DNA of 40,191 nt from Acidobacteriota bacterium (lineage in GTDB: Bacteria > Acidobacteriota > Terriglobia > Terriglobales > Acidobacteriaceae): the NCBI GenBank assembly GCA_003225215.1, contig QIBC01000022.1:1-40191 (forward strand). The letters run 5' to 3'. Of the stretch, positions 1 to 7,286 are shown piece by piece. Numbering within the stretch: the first letter of the stretch is position 1; each line of letters opens with the position of its first letter. Below the pieces are notes generated by a model. It was not told the DNA's origin and did no database searches. It worked only from the letters and a program-made list of their open reading frames with translations. The position numbers and the translations under genes are program-made.

Positions 1-116
1 TGATTTGAACTAACGAGAACATGCCGCCGCAAGGCAATTCACTTGGCTGACTTCGTCCTCCGTCATCATGCCTGAAGATTCCTTCTGCTCCGCAACTGCG
101 GTGCAGGAGGAGACGT

Positions 117-1097
117 ATGCAACATGGCTGTATGGAGAGACTCAATCGCAAGCGAGGTCCCGAAGTCTGGCAGTTTCGCTGGTCAGTAACCAACCCTGAC
201 GGCAAGCGTGGTTACCATAAAAAGATCGTAGGCACAGTTGAGCGATACCTGGATGAGACTGCCGCGCGCCGCTCCGTTGCGGGGCTGGTCCTTGAAATCA
301 CACTGATGGCGGAACAACGGATTCCGGCCCACTGACTGTTGCTCAACTCTGCGATCATTTCGAGCAACGCGAACTCGCGAAGGAAAACACCTGGCGTAGT
401 CATGCTACCAAGAAAGTCTACAAAGCATACTTGAGCCGCTGGATTCGTCCCCATTGGCAGAAACACGAGCTTGCAGAGGTTCGAACCATACAAGTTGAAT
501 CATGGCTTCGCGGACTGCCGTTAGCAACAAGCAGCTGCGCCAAAATTCGAAACCTGATGTCCGTTCTGTTCAATCATGCCTGCCGATATGAGTTGTTCGA
601 CCGCAATCCGATTTACCTAGTTCGCCAGAGTGCAAAGCGCCGTAAGCCGCCAACCGTCCTCGCACTCAGTGAGGCGTTGGTGGACCACTTAGACATGCGA
701 GAACGGATGCTGGTTCTGCTTGCAGCCTCGACCGGGCTGCGACAGAGCGAGATGTTCGGCTTGAAGTGGAGTGACATCGATTTTGCGCAAAGAAATATGT
801 TCGTCACCCGCTCCGTCGTATATGGAGTAGTCGGTCCGTGCAAAACCGAGTCTTCGCAACGGCCCGTGCCCATTCATCCGATTCTCGCGGAAGCCCTGCT
901 GGCCTGGAAGAGAGGCGCTCACTACACTCAGCCAGACTTCAACTTTGCGCTCAACCTTGGACGTATACACACAGGCGGTCACTCCTGCGAAACATGCGGC
1001 GCAAGCAGCAGTAGTGTCACTGGTGTTTTTTGAAGGCGCGGGCGGAGGATCGGTCATCGCTGAGGGAGCGACTGCTTCTTTGTCACGGCAGGAATGA
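117..1097 (+). pseudogene. Tyrosine recombinase (phage-type integrase), broken
   Basis: Remnant of a site-specific tyrosine recombinase. The first frame (117-335) has the N-terminal part, with motifs such as NRKRGPEVWQFRW and GYHKKIVGTVE. Near 298-301 one base seems lost, because the reading continues in another frame through TVAQLCDHFEQRELAKENTW (core-binding domain) and then through the catalytic-domain start with the first Arg box (STGLRQSEMFGLKWSDID), up to about 945. After PDFNFA the reading moves abruptly, in a third frame, to STLDVYTQAVTPAKHAAQ, which is the C-terminal segment with the likely catalytic Tyr, ending at the TGA at 1095-1097. Roughly 80 residues including the HxxR box are gone, so the protein should be inactive. 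It lies beside the 3' end of tRNA-Asp, the usual place for an integrase of an integrated element. Family assignment is firm; exact lesion positions are inferred from remembered homologues. Confidence 0.85.
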
Positions 1098-1103
1098 GGG
1101 CAC

Positions 1104-1130
1104 AAAAAGGGCGAGGAATGCGCCCTTTTT
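1104..1130 (+). terminator. Rho-independent terminator after the integrase remnant
   Basis: A perfect 10-bp stem (AAAAAGGGCG at 1104-1113 and CGCCCTTTTT at 1121-1130) with a 7-base loop lies just after the integrase stop. The A and T runs on each side allow it to work in both directions, so it may also end tRNA-Asp transcription from the other strand. Confidence 0.75.
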
Positions 1131-1179
1131 CGCGCCCTCGATGGTTTCAAAGGAATTCGATTAACTCTTTTGGAATGAA

Positions 1180-1256
1180 TGGCGGGGACGACGGGACTCG
1201 AACCCGCGGCCTCTGCCGTGACAGGGCAGCGTTCTAACCAACTGAACTACGTCCCC
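1180..1256 (-). tRNA. tRNA-Asp (GTC)
   Basis: On the minus strand this folds as a complete cloverleaf. The acceptor stem is GGGGACG/CGTCCCC, the anticodon stem CTGCC/GGCAG has the loop CTGTCAC giving anticodon GTC, the T arm contains GGTTCGAGTCC, and the 3' CCA is encoded at 1180-1182. The integrase remnant abuts its 3' side. A second copy of its 5' half occurs at 5155-5189. Confidence 0.95.
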
Positions 1257-1504
1257 CGCTTGTTTTCATCGGGTTAGTGGGAAACCCTTGATTTTTCCTG
1301 TCTTCTGACGTCAACAGAGTCGCCTGCGTCAACCGTTTCTACCCCATAACCGAGTTCCGCGGTTTGTCGACAGGAAACCGTAAGGAAATGAACCTTGCCG
1401 ATCCCCAAAGCGAACCCTACGACCCGGAGCATCTGTCCATGCCCCGCTTGTAATTGTAGCAAAACTTTTAGTGCCCGCTTAATCGTGAGCTAACAGCTTG
1501 CCCG

Positions 1505-2104
1505 ACGCTGCATGACCGCGCCGTTGCCCTGTTCATTAACGTCAACTCCGATGAGCCGCACCCAGCGGTTCTCCGTCGATGAACATGCGAAATCACACTT
1601 GATGCTGCTGACCTGCTGCTCCCATCACCGGATGAAGATCGCGCGAATGAAGTTGATAGGCGATTCGCCCATTAGTAGCGTTCAGGACAATTGCTTCTCT
1701 CCCATCGTCCAATCGCCCGAGAGAGCCCAATGATTCAGTTTGAGTCGCGCGGGCGCAGCATAGTCATGATGCTTGTCCATCTTTGCGCCCACCTGGAGAC
1801 GCGAGGTTCTCCGTGCGCTCATATCCGACATAGTTTTCCCATCACCGCAGATCGCTCCAATCAGCTGCAGCTTCAGCGCCGACGGGATCGCTCGAAACCA
1901 ATGCCTCGCTCGACCCACTATGACCGGCTTTCACGAGCAATTGTCGAAGAGAAATTTCGGACTCTCAGTATTCCCCTTTCCGAATTGGTGATGCGTCCTT
2001 TTGCGTCCACGAAGTAGAGCCGCAGACCAGTACGCGTTATCGAAAGTGCGCCATATTGCGTGTTCGTTATCGATCACGATTGAATAGTCGACGCGCATGT
2101 ACAT
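1505..2104 (-). pseudogene. Remnant of a DipZ-like thioredoxin-family protein, C-terminal part
   Basis: No single frame is open, but joining frames on the minus strand gives a clear series of matches to the C-terminal half of large DipZ/thiol-disulfide-isomerase-like proteins. In order these are RVDYSIVIDNEHAIWRTFDN, LYFVDAKGRIT, HHQFGKG, EALVSSDPVGAEAAADWSDL, YVGYERTE, YAAPARLKLNHWALSGDW, GRIAYQLHSRDLHPVMG, FRMFIDGEPLGAAH and GVDVNEQGNGAVMQR. At least five frame changes and several stops separate these blocks, and the N-terminal membrane/CcdA and thioredoxin CxxC parts are missing. An old pseudogene next to the broken ohr. The family name is from memory of homologues; the presence of a decayed coding region is well supported. 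Confidence 0.7.
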
Positions 2105-2140
2105 TGTTGCCTCCCATAATAGGAAGCAGGATCGCGACGA

Positions 2141-2592
2141 TCAAGCTACGTGCGTGGCGGCTGCGGTGTCGATCACGTTTGTCACAACATTGATGTTGCC
2201 ATGTGTGGCCTTGGAGTACGGACACTCCGTGTGAGCGGCATCCACGATCTTCTGTGCGGTTTCGCGGTCTACACCCGGCAGGCTCACATTGAGGCGAGCT
2301 TGAATGAGGTAACCGCCATTGGTTGTGCCCAAGTCGATTTCGGAATCGACGGCGGCGTCAGGCGGCAGCTTGATTTTCATTTTGGCCGCAATGATTTTGA
2401 TCGCCGACAAAAAACATGCGACCAACCCACAGCGAACAATTGCTCCGGATTGGTGCCGGTCCCATGCGTTCCGGGAACCGAAAGCTTAACGTCGAGATGA
2501 CCGTCAGAAGTTCGCGACGCTCCTCCTTCGCGTCCGCCCGTCGTATGCGCCTTCGCGGTGTAGAGAAGTTTGTCAATTGGGGTAATGCTCAT
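2141..2592 (-). pseudogene. ohr: Organic hydroperoxide resistance protein Ohr (OsmC family), frameshifted
   Basis: Ohr reduces organic hydroperoxides in the cytoplasm with two redox cysteines. The N-terminal frame starts at the ATG at 2590-2592 behind GGAGAG and reads MSITPIDKLLYTAKAHTTGG through GTGTNPEQLFAVGWS. One base, probably a G in the expected TCGGCATG, is then missing near 2416, and the frame changes to CFLSAIKIIAAKMKIKLP through to ECPYSKATHGNINVV. Both catalytic cysteines (in CFLSA and ECPYS) survive, so this is either a very recent frameshift or a sequence error. Joined length (about 150 codons) matches the family's usual 140-150 residues. It lies back to back with the DipZ-like remnant, on the same strand. 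Confidence 0.88.
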
Positions 2593-3022
2593 GGTGTGTC
2601 TCTCCTTAAACGAAGAATGGCCCGTTTTGAAAGTTCCGATCTGTTCGGATTCGAATGCGCAAATGATTAGACCAGAAGCACGGAAGTCAATCTATTGGAC
2701 GAACGTATTGGCGATACCTTGGTATCAGCTGGAGGAGGATGTTGGGGCGTAACTGCTGATGAGCGTTCTAGAAAGCGCTTCGAAGTCGCCCTGCGGCCTT
2801 CATCTTCTATGTAAGTGTTTTTCTTGCAGAATCCTCAAAACGAGCGCTTGCCAGCATGTGTACAATCATTGTCAGAAAAATCTGTGCTTACGCGAGCGTG
2901 CGCTGAAAAATCCTTGAGCTATCGTTTTGCTAATTACGATTTGACTACGCGATTGCCAAAGAGGAGTTTGTCTCTCGTCTTGCCAATGACTTCTTGGTAC
3001 CGCTTGCTGGGTTTCGTGACGG
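2593..3022. other. Intergenic region without recognisable genes
   Basis: About 430 bases between the start of the ohr remnant (minus strand) and the start of the lipoprotein gene (plus strand). It should hold the two divergent promoters, but I could not identify convincing -35/-10 pairs. The open frames crossing it have no recognisable motifs. Confidence 0.4.
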
Positions 3023-3562
3023 ATGTCGATGAGATTATGCCGGACAATTGTCGCGAGAGGCAAAAGCCTATCCGTGCTGGCTGCTGTCTGTCTTGTGCTG
3101 GGCGCTTGCCACTCTCAGCCGACAACTTCCACTCCGGCACTCGCATTTAGCAAGGTTCCTCAATCTGATCCTGAAGCTCGAAACAAGAATGCTACGGTTG
3201 AAGGTCGCGCTACAGGCTTTCGACCTGGTCAACGAATCGTCCTCTACATCAAAAGCGATGGCCGATGGGGTCTACAACGATCCTTCGGACAGCCTTTCAC
3301 GAAGATTGCAAACAATGGGCGGTGGAGCAGTTCGTCGGATCTCGGAACCGAGTATGCCGCTCTGTTAGTCGATTCAAACTACAATCCGCCTGAATTAACT
3401 GAAGCACTTCCGATAGTGGGATCTGGCGTAGCGGCAGTGGCGATGGTTAAGGGAGCAGGGCCTGAGCCGGAACTCCCATCGCCTAAGAAGCTGAGTTTCA
3501 GCGGCTACGAGCGCAGTGTTGCTTCGGACCACGCGGCAAGACGTACTACAGGCACAGTCTAG
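3023..3562 (+). CDS. Lipoprotein with conserved acidobacterial periplasmic domain, probably C-terminally truncated
   Basis: Begins with a basic n-region and a hydrophobic stretch ending in the lipobox LGAC (Cys29), so it should be lipid-anchored outside the inner membrane. The body (NATVEGRATGFRPGQRIVLY, GTEYAALLVDSNYNPP, AVAMVKGAGP, LSFSGYE) matches a conserved beta-rich domain seen in Acidobacteriota and Proteobacteria ahead of glucanase-like or sensor-kinase regions; its function is not known to me. After FSGYE the expected continuation (W.VR..ASDRGG..YY) appears only partly: SVASDHAARR in this frame, then GKTYYRHSL in the next frame. The ORF stops shortly after. I infer that a longer protein has been cut short. 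The start at 3023 is chosen for its signal peptide. Confidence 0.6.
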   Translation: MSMRLCRTIVARGKSLSVLAAVCLVLGACHSQPTTSTPALAFSKVPQSDPEARNKNATVEGRATGFRPGQRIVLYIKSDGRWGLQRSFGQPFTKIANNGRWSSSSDLGTEYAALLVDSNYNPPELTEALPIVGSGVAAVAMVKGAGPEPELPSPKKLSFSGYERSVASDHAARRTTGTV

Positions 3563-3566
3563 AGCT

Positions 3567-4034
3567 ATGGTAGCCATCGCCTTAGCGGGATTCGTTATCG
3601 CCTTCGGGCTACTTGGGGGAAAGCGGCTTGAAGGATGGACGAAATTCTTCCTCACCACTACGGTGCTAACCAGCGCCACGGGATTTCTCTTCTTCCCATT
3701 TCCCAAACTTTTGCCGTCGCACATCATCGGCGGCATCTCGCTCGTGGTGCTGGCAATTGCGATCTTCGCGCGGTATGTCCGTCACTTGTCTGGCGCCTGG
3801 CGCTCGACTTATGTGTTGAGTGCTATTTTGGCGCTCTACTTCAATGTATTCGTGTTGGTCGTGCAGTCATTCATGAAGGTTCCTGCGCTCAAAGCTCTGG
3901 CTCCAACGCAGTCCGAACCGCCCTTCGTAATCACGCAAGGCATCGTTCTGTTGCTCTTCGTCGTGCTTGGCTTTAGCGGAGTAAAGAGATTCCGCATCAA
4001 CTCGCTCTCCGTCTCCGCTGCGACATCGAGATAA
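3567..4034 (+). CDS. Small integral membrane protein of unknown function
   Basis: About 155 residues with four hydrophobic segments: [49 protein letters not shown] with [19 protein letters not shown]; and [15 protein letters not shown]. Between the last two is the motif [17 protein letters not shown], which I recall from conserved hypothetical membrane proteins in soil bacteria. An in-frame GTG at 3516 would extend it by 17 residues into the wreck of the lipoprotein gene; I prefer ATG 3567, although neither start has a strong ribosome-binding site. The beginning may therefore be a junction made when the upstream gene was truncated. No function can be assigned. Confidence 0.6.
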   Translation: MVAIALAGFVIAFGLLGGKRLEGWTKFFLTTTVLTSATGFLFFPFPKLLPSHIIGGISLVVLAIAIFARYVRHLSGAWRSTYVLSAILALYFNVFVLVVQSFMKVPALKALAPTQSEPPFVITQGIVLLLFVVLGFSGVKRFRINSLSVSAATSR

Positions 4035-4107
4035 CCGCAACTCACAAATCGCCCAACTTCTGAACGTAGACAACGCAATTGGGAAAACAGCTACAGGAGA
4101 AGAAGCT

Positions 4108-4947
4108 ATGCCGACGATTACAACGAAGGACGGTACACAGATCTACTACAAGGATTGGGGAAAGGGACAGCCAATCGTCTTCAGCCATGGCTGGCCGCTC
4201 ACAGCGGATGACTGGGACGGACAAATGCTGTATTTCGGCCAGCACGGCCACCGAGTCATAGCGCACGACAGGCGTGGGCACGGCCGCTCCACTCAGACAT
4301 GGGATGGTAATGAGATGGACACCTACGCCGATGATCTGGCGACCCTCAGCGAAAAACTTGATTTGAAAAACGCTATCCACGTGGGCCACTCCACCGGTGG
4401 CGGAGAAGTCGCTCGCTACATCGGACGGCATGGCACAAAACGTGTCGCTATGGCTGTGCTCATCAGCGCAGTGCCGCCACTCATGTTAAAGACCGAAAAG
4501 AATCCCGGCGGTCTGCCCCTCTCGGTGTTCGATGGCCTCCGAGCCCAACTCGTGGCAGATCGGGCGCAGTTTTATAAGGACATTACGCTACCCTTCTACG
4601 GCTACAACCGTCCGGGAGCCAAGATTTCGGAAGGCGTCCGCGAGCACTGGTGGTTGCAAGGGATGATGGGCGGGGTTAAAGCGCATTACGACTGTATCAA
4701 GGCGTTCTCTGAGACGGATTTCACAGAAGATTTAAAGAAGATCGACGTTCCCACACTGATTATGCATGGCGATGACGATCAGATTGTTCCAATTGGTGCG
4801 GCGGCTCTGATGTCGTCGAAAATTGTGAAGAACGCGAAGCTAAAGGTATACCAAGGTTTCCCGCACGGAATGCCAACGACGAACGCTGACCAGATTAATT
4901 TCGACCTGTTGATGTTCATTCAGCAGACCAAACAAGCGGCGGCGTGA
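4108..4947 (+). CDS. Alpha/beta hydrolase, cofactor-free haloperoxidase/perhydrolase type
   Basis: 279 residues, the full family length, cytoplasmic with no signal peptide. The catalytic triad of the non-haem chloroperoxidase family is visible: the nucleophile elbow GHSTGG with Ser95, the acid in HGDDDQIVP (probably Asp224) and the His in FPHGMP (His253). The oxyanion-hole region FSHGWPL and the RGHGRS motif near residues 56-61 are also typical. Such enzymes hydrolyse esters and can make peracids from hydrogen peroxide and carboxylic acids; the real substrate cannot be told from sequence. The ATG follows ACAGGAG, a good ribosome-binding site. It is the only clearly intact enzyme gene of the 1.2-5.2 kb accessory stretch, whose other members (Ohr, thioredoxin-like) are also peroxide- or thiol-related. 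Confidence 0.92.
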   Translation: MPTITTKDGTQIYYKDWGKGQPIVFSHGWPLTADDWDGQMLYFGQHGHRVIAHDRRGHGRSTQTWDGNEMDTYADDLATLSEKLDLKNAIHVGHSTGGGEVARYIGRHGTKRVAMAVLISAVPPLMLKTEKNPGGLPLSVFDGLRAQLVADRAQFYKDITLPFYGYNRPGAKISEGVREHWWLQGMMGGVKAHYDCIKAFSETDFTEDLKKIDVPTLIMHGDDDQIVPIGAAALMSSKIVKNAKLKVYQGFPHGMPTTNADQINFDLLMFIQQTKQAAA

Positions 4948-5071
4948 TCCGAACTCAAGCGCCTTCCTCGAAGCAGTAGGGTCCCACAATTTGAGGTGCT
5001 CGAACAGGCAAAACCTTTTTGAGCCACTCGTTGTGCGCAAACGATCTATCACCCAGAGAGGAGATGGTCTA

Positions 5072-5152
5072 ATGGCAAAAAAGCAGAGCGGGACGAAAAC
5101 AACGAGAGATGTCAGCGCACAAACAAACTGCAGAACTCGTACACCTTATTGA
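5072..5152 (+). pseudogene. 26-codon ORF, likely 5' stump of a gene cut at the tRNA fragment
   Basis: An ATG 8 bases after a strong ribosome-binding site (GGAG at 5060-5063) opens a short lysine- and threonine-rich reading frame (MAKKQSGTKTTRDVSAQTN) that stops at 5150-5152. The tRNA-Asp half-copy begins only 3 bases later. A good translation start feeding a very short product directly at a recombination scar suggests that the rest of the gene was replaced. It could also be a genuine small protein; no family recognised. Confidence 0.35.
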
Positions 5153-5154
5153 AA

Positions 5155-5189
5155 GGCAGCGTTCTAACTAACTGAACTACGTCCCCGCT
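5155..5189 (-). repeat. Partial copy of tRNA-Asp gene (5' half), possible attachment-site scar
   Basis: These 35 bases match 1225-1260 with one substitution (CTAAC for CCAAC at the D arm) and one missing C in the CCCCC run. On the minus strand the copy runs from just before the acceptor 5' strand through the D arm to the 5' strand of the anticodon stem (GCTGCC), where similarity stops at the edge of the anticodon loop. It cannot form a tRNA. The break at the anticodon loop is the typical crossover point of tRNA-targeting tyrosine recombinases. Confidence 0.75.
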
Positions 5190-5416
5190 GCTTGACGGCT
5201 GCCTTTGAGGGGAGCTCGCTGGAAGGTGAGCGGAACCTTGCGCCGAAACCTGGCGGCTCCGACGCTTTCGATTTGTAACAGAAAGAATCGCTCCGCAGCC
5301 CGGGCCACAGCTCTTATCGGGCGATTCGCTACCGTCCCTCGTCTCCTCGGAATCCAGTGGCGACGCGTGCATCTCACATACATAAGGAAACAGGTGCGGG
5401 TGTAATCTCAGATTGA

Positions 5417-5989
5417 ATGAGTATCGCGCAATCATCACCATCCCAAAGAGCCCAAGAGACTGCGCTGCATGCGCATAAGACGCACCTTGCCGGTCTGCGC
5501 GCCGTCGCGCTGCTCGAGATGACTAAGGGCGTGCTTGCGGTGGTTGCAGGCTTTGCCCTGTTCACGCTGTTGCACAAAGACATCGGTGACGTTGCGGAAA
5601 AGGTTATCGAGTCTCTTCATCTGAACCCTGCACACCGTTTTGTTCAGGCCTTCCTGAATGCCGCTGATCGGGTCAGTGACAAAAAGATTGTAGCGGTAGC
5701 GTGTGTGGGATTCACTTATGCGCTCATTCGATTTATTGAGGCCTACGGCCTCTGGCATGCCCGGGCATGGGCAGAATGGTTCGCCATTATTTCCGGATCG
5801 GCTTATCTGCCACTGGAGATCATCGGCCTCATCAGGCATCCAAATGCCATGCACTGGACGGTTCTGATCGTGAACGTTCTTGTCGTGCTGTACATGATTT
5901 ACGTGCGGTGGGATGTCATACGACACGACGATGACCGTGTCACAAAACAAAGCCAAGGCAGATATGACTTAACGGCGGGAAAAAAATAG
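5417..5989 (+). CDS. DUF2127 family membrane protein
   Basis: 190 residues. After a polar N-terminus come a hydrophobic helix at about 30-55 (ALLEMTKGVLAVVAGFAL), a soluble stretch with LHLNPAHRFVQAFL, and three more helices (IVAVACVGFTYALIRFIEAY, WFAIISGSAYLPLEIIGLI, WTVLIVNVLVVLYMIYVRW). The GLR..ALLE start, the RFIEAYGLWHARAWAEWFA core and the LPLEI..L..HP motif are those of DUF2127, whose biochemical role is unknown to me. The start codon follows no strong ribosome-binding site. It stands alone between the accessory stretch and the secreted protein on the other strand. Confidence 0.85.
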   Translation: MSIAQSSPSQRAQETALHAHKTHLAGLRAVALLEMTKGVLAVVAGFALFTLLHKDIGDVAEKVIESLHLNPAHRFVQAFLNAADRVSDKKIVAVACVGFTYALIRFIEAYGLWHARAWAEWFAIISGSAYLPLEIIGLIRHPNAMHWTVLIVNVLVVLYMIYVRWDVIRHDDDRVTKQSQGRYDLTAGKK

Positions 5990-6399
5990 TCAGTTTGCGG
6001 ATGGGGATTCTTAGCACCTGATTGTCCACTGCATCACCAGCGAACTATGTTCGCTGCTGCCACACTCACAAGTGGAGGCCACAGGAAGTGTGCAATTTTG
6101 TGGAGATGAAACTCTGCAGTAGGGAGTCCAATTTCGCGGAGGAGGATGGTGATGAGCAACGGATTGTGAAGAACCAATTCGCTGTTAATTCACTGTTATT
6201 CACTGTTCCGGAGCGAACGATGGAATGATGCGTTTCTCGTAAACGATTGCTCGGTAGGTGATTGCGCGAAATTATCCTTCATTCGCAGTCCGCGATTTCA
6301 AAAAATTCACTCTTAATTTCGCTGTTTTGCGTTCCAGGGGCAAGATCCGGCTGATACCGTCGGTCGTCGCTAGGCGAATTCCACACGGTATTGAATTTC
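5990..6399. other. Intergenic region without recognisable genes
   Basis: About 410 bases between the convergent DUF2127 gene and the secreted-protein gene. I see no RNA gene, no convincing terminator and no ORF with recognisable content; one short repeated phrase (AATTCACTGTTATTCACTGTT, around 6186-6206) is probably chance. Confidence 0.4.
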
Positions 6400-7152
6400 T
6401 TAAGGCAAAGGCGTATCCCGATCTACACGCAGGCGCAGTCCGCAATCCGCTGGAAGGTCTACCTGCTTGCCGCTGGTCGAAAGTACATAACCACCGCCAG
6501 ATAGATTGCCGACGGCTACTCCCTTGATCGGCGGACCGAAGGCGCGCGACAGCGCCGTATTTGCTCCGATAGCGGTGCTCGCGGTTTGAGAGGCACCATC
6601 GGGCGAAGCGCGCATGGGTTGAGCCCTATGAACCGAGAGCAGAGTGGCATTGATTGGAATGTCAGCTCCGTTCGCAAGCTGTATGTTGGTAAACCGCAGG
6701 TTCAGGTGTCCCATCCCTTTTATGGCGCTGGCCAACCTTTCGTCGGAAGGCTCAGTAATCTGCCCGTTCACTTTGGAGCCGATGGGAATGATGATATTGC
6801 CCGCAGAATCCTGTATTGGGGCGGTTACAGTTGCGGTAAAGCGATCGCCGATCTTGGAAGTCCTGGTTGATAGTGGCGTGTCCAGGTTTGCCCGGATGGT
6901 GGTCCCGCCGGAAATGTAGTGCGCGGCCGTAGCGCTGGGAGCGGGACTGGTTTGTGATGGTCCGGGCGAAGTCGCCGTCGGGGCCGGAGCCTTCGTGTCA
7001 GGCGGCATCTGGTTCTGAGGCTGTGCAGGATCATGGGCGGCCGGCGTTGCGCCGGGTGCAGCGGTTGTCTCTTGCTGGCCGGCATTTGCCTGGGAGAAAG
7101 TAAACGAACAGGCAAGAAACAATAGCGCAGATGAGAGTAATGCCTTCCGCAT
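6400..7152 (-). CDS. Secreted protein with proline-rich linker and beta-rich C-terminal domain
   Basis: 250 residues: a signal peptide (about 1-24, ending SQANA), a low-complexity Pro/Ala/Thr/Ser/Gln linker to about 78, then a globular domain. That domain contains GTTIRANLDTPLSTRTSKIG, GDRFTATVTAPIQD, IPIGSKVNGQI and ADIPINATLLSV. The alternation of short beta strands and the low-threshold/PIGSKV.G phrase recall the barrel domain of VirB10/TrbI-like proteins and many acidobacterial hypothetical proteins, but there is no conjugation gene nearby. It should act in the periplasm or outer layer. It sits on the same strand just downstream of nuoN with a 134-base gap, so it is probably transcribed separately. 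Confidence 0.75.
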   Translation of the reverse strand: MRKALLSSALLFLACSFTFSQANAGQQETTAAPGATPAAHDPAQPQNQMPPDTKAPAPTATSPGPSQTSPAPSATAAHYISGGTTIRANLDTPLSTRTSKIGDRFTATVTAPIQDSAGNIIIPIGSKVNGQITEPSDERLASAIKGMGHLNLRFTNIQLANGADIPINATLLSVHRAQPMRASPDGASQTASTAIGANTALSRAFGPPIKGVAVGNLSGGGYVLSTSGKQVDLPADCGLRLRVDRDTPLP

Positions 7153-7286
7153 TGAGAATCCTTCTTCTTCAGCAACTTAGAACTCAATGGACGCAATTCA
7201 GGTTGGCTCTTGCGTGAAGAAGGCAGCGAACGAAGATCCCACGTGTACGCCGATTGCGTGCGAGAAAGGATGTTTATGCGAAGCAG

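Noticed and set aside
2815-3150. 111-codon plus-strand ORF ahead of the lipoprotein gene
   Set aside because: It has no recognisable motif and overlaps the better supported lipoprotein signal peptide in another frame.
6400-7152. VirB10-like type IV secretion component
   Set aside because: Only a loose resemblance of the beta-rich domain; no inner-membrane anchor and no other secretion or conjugation genes nearby.
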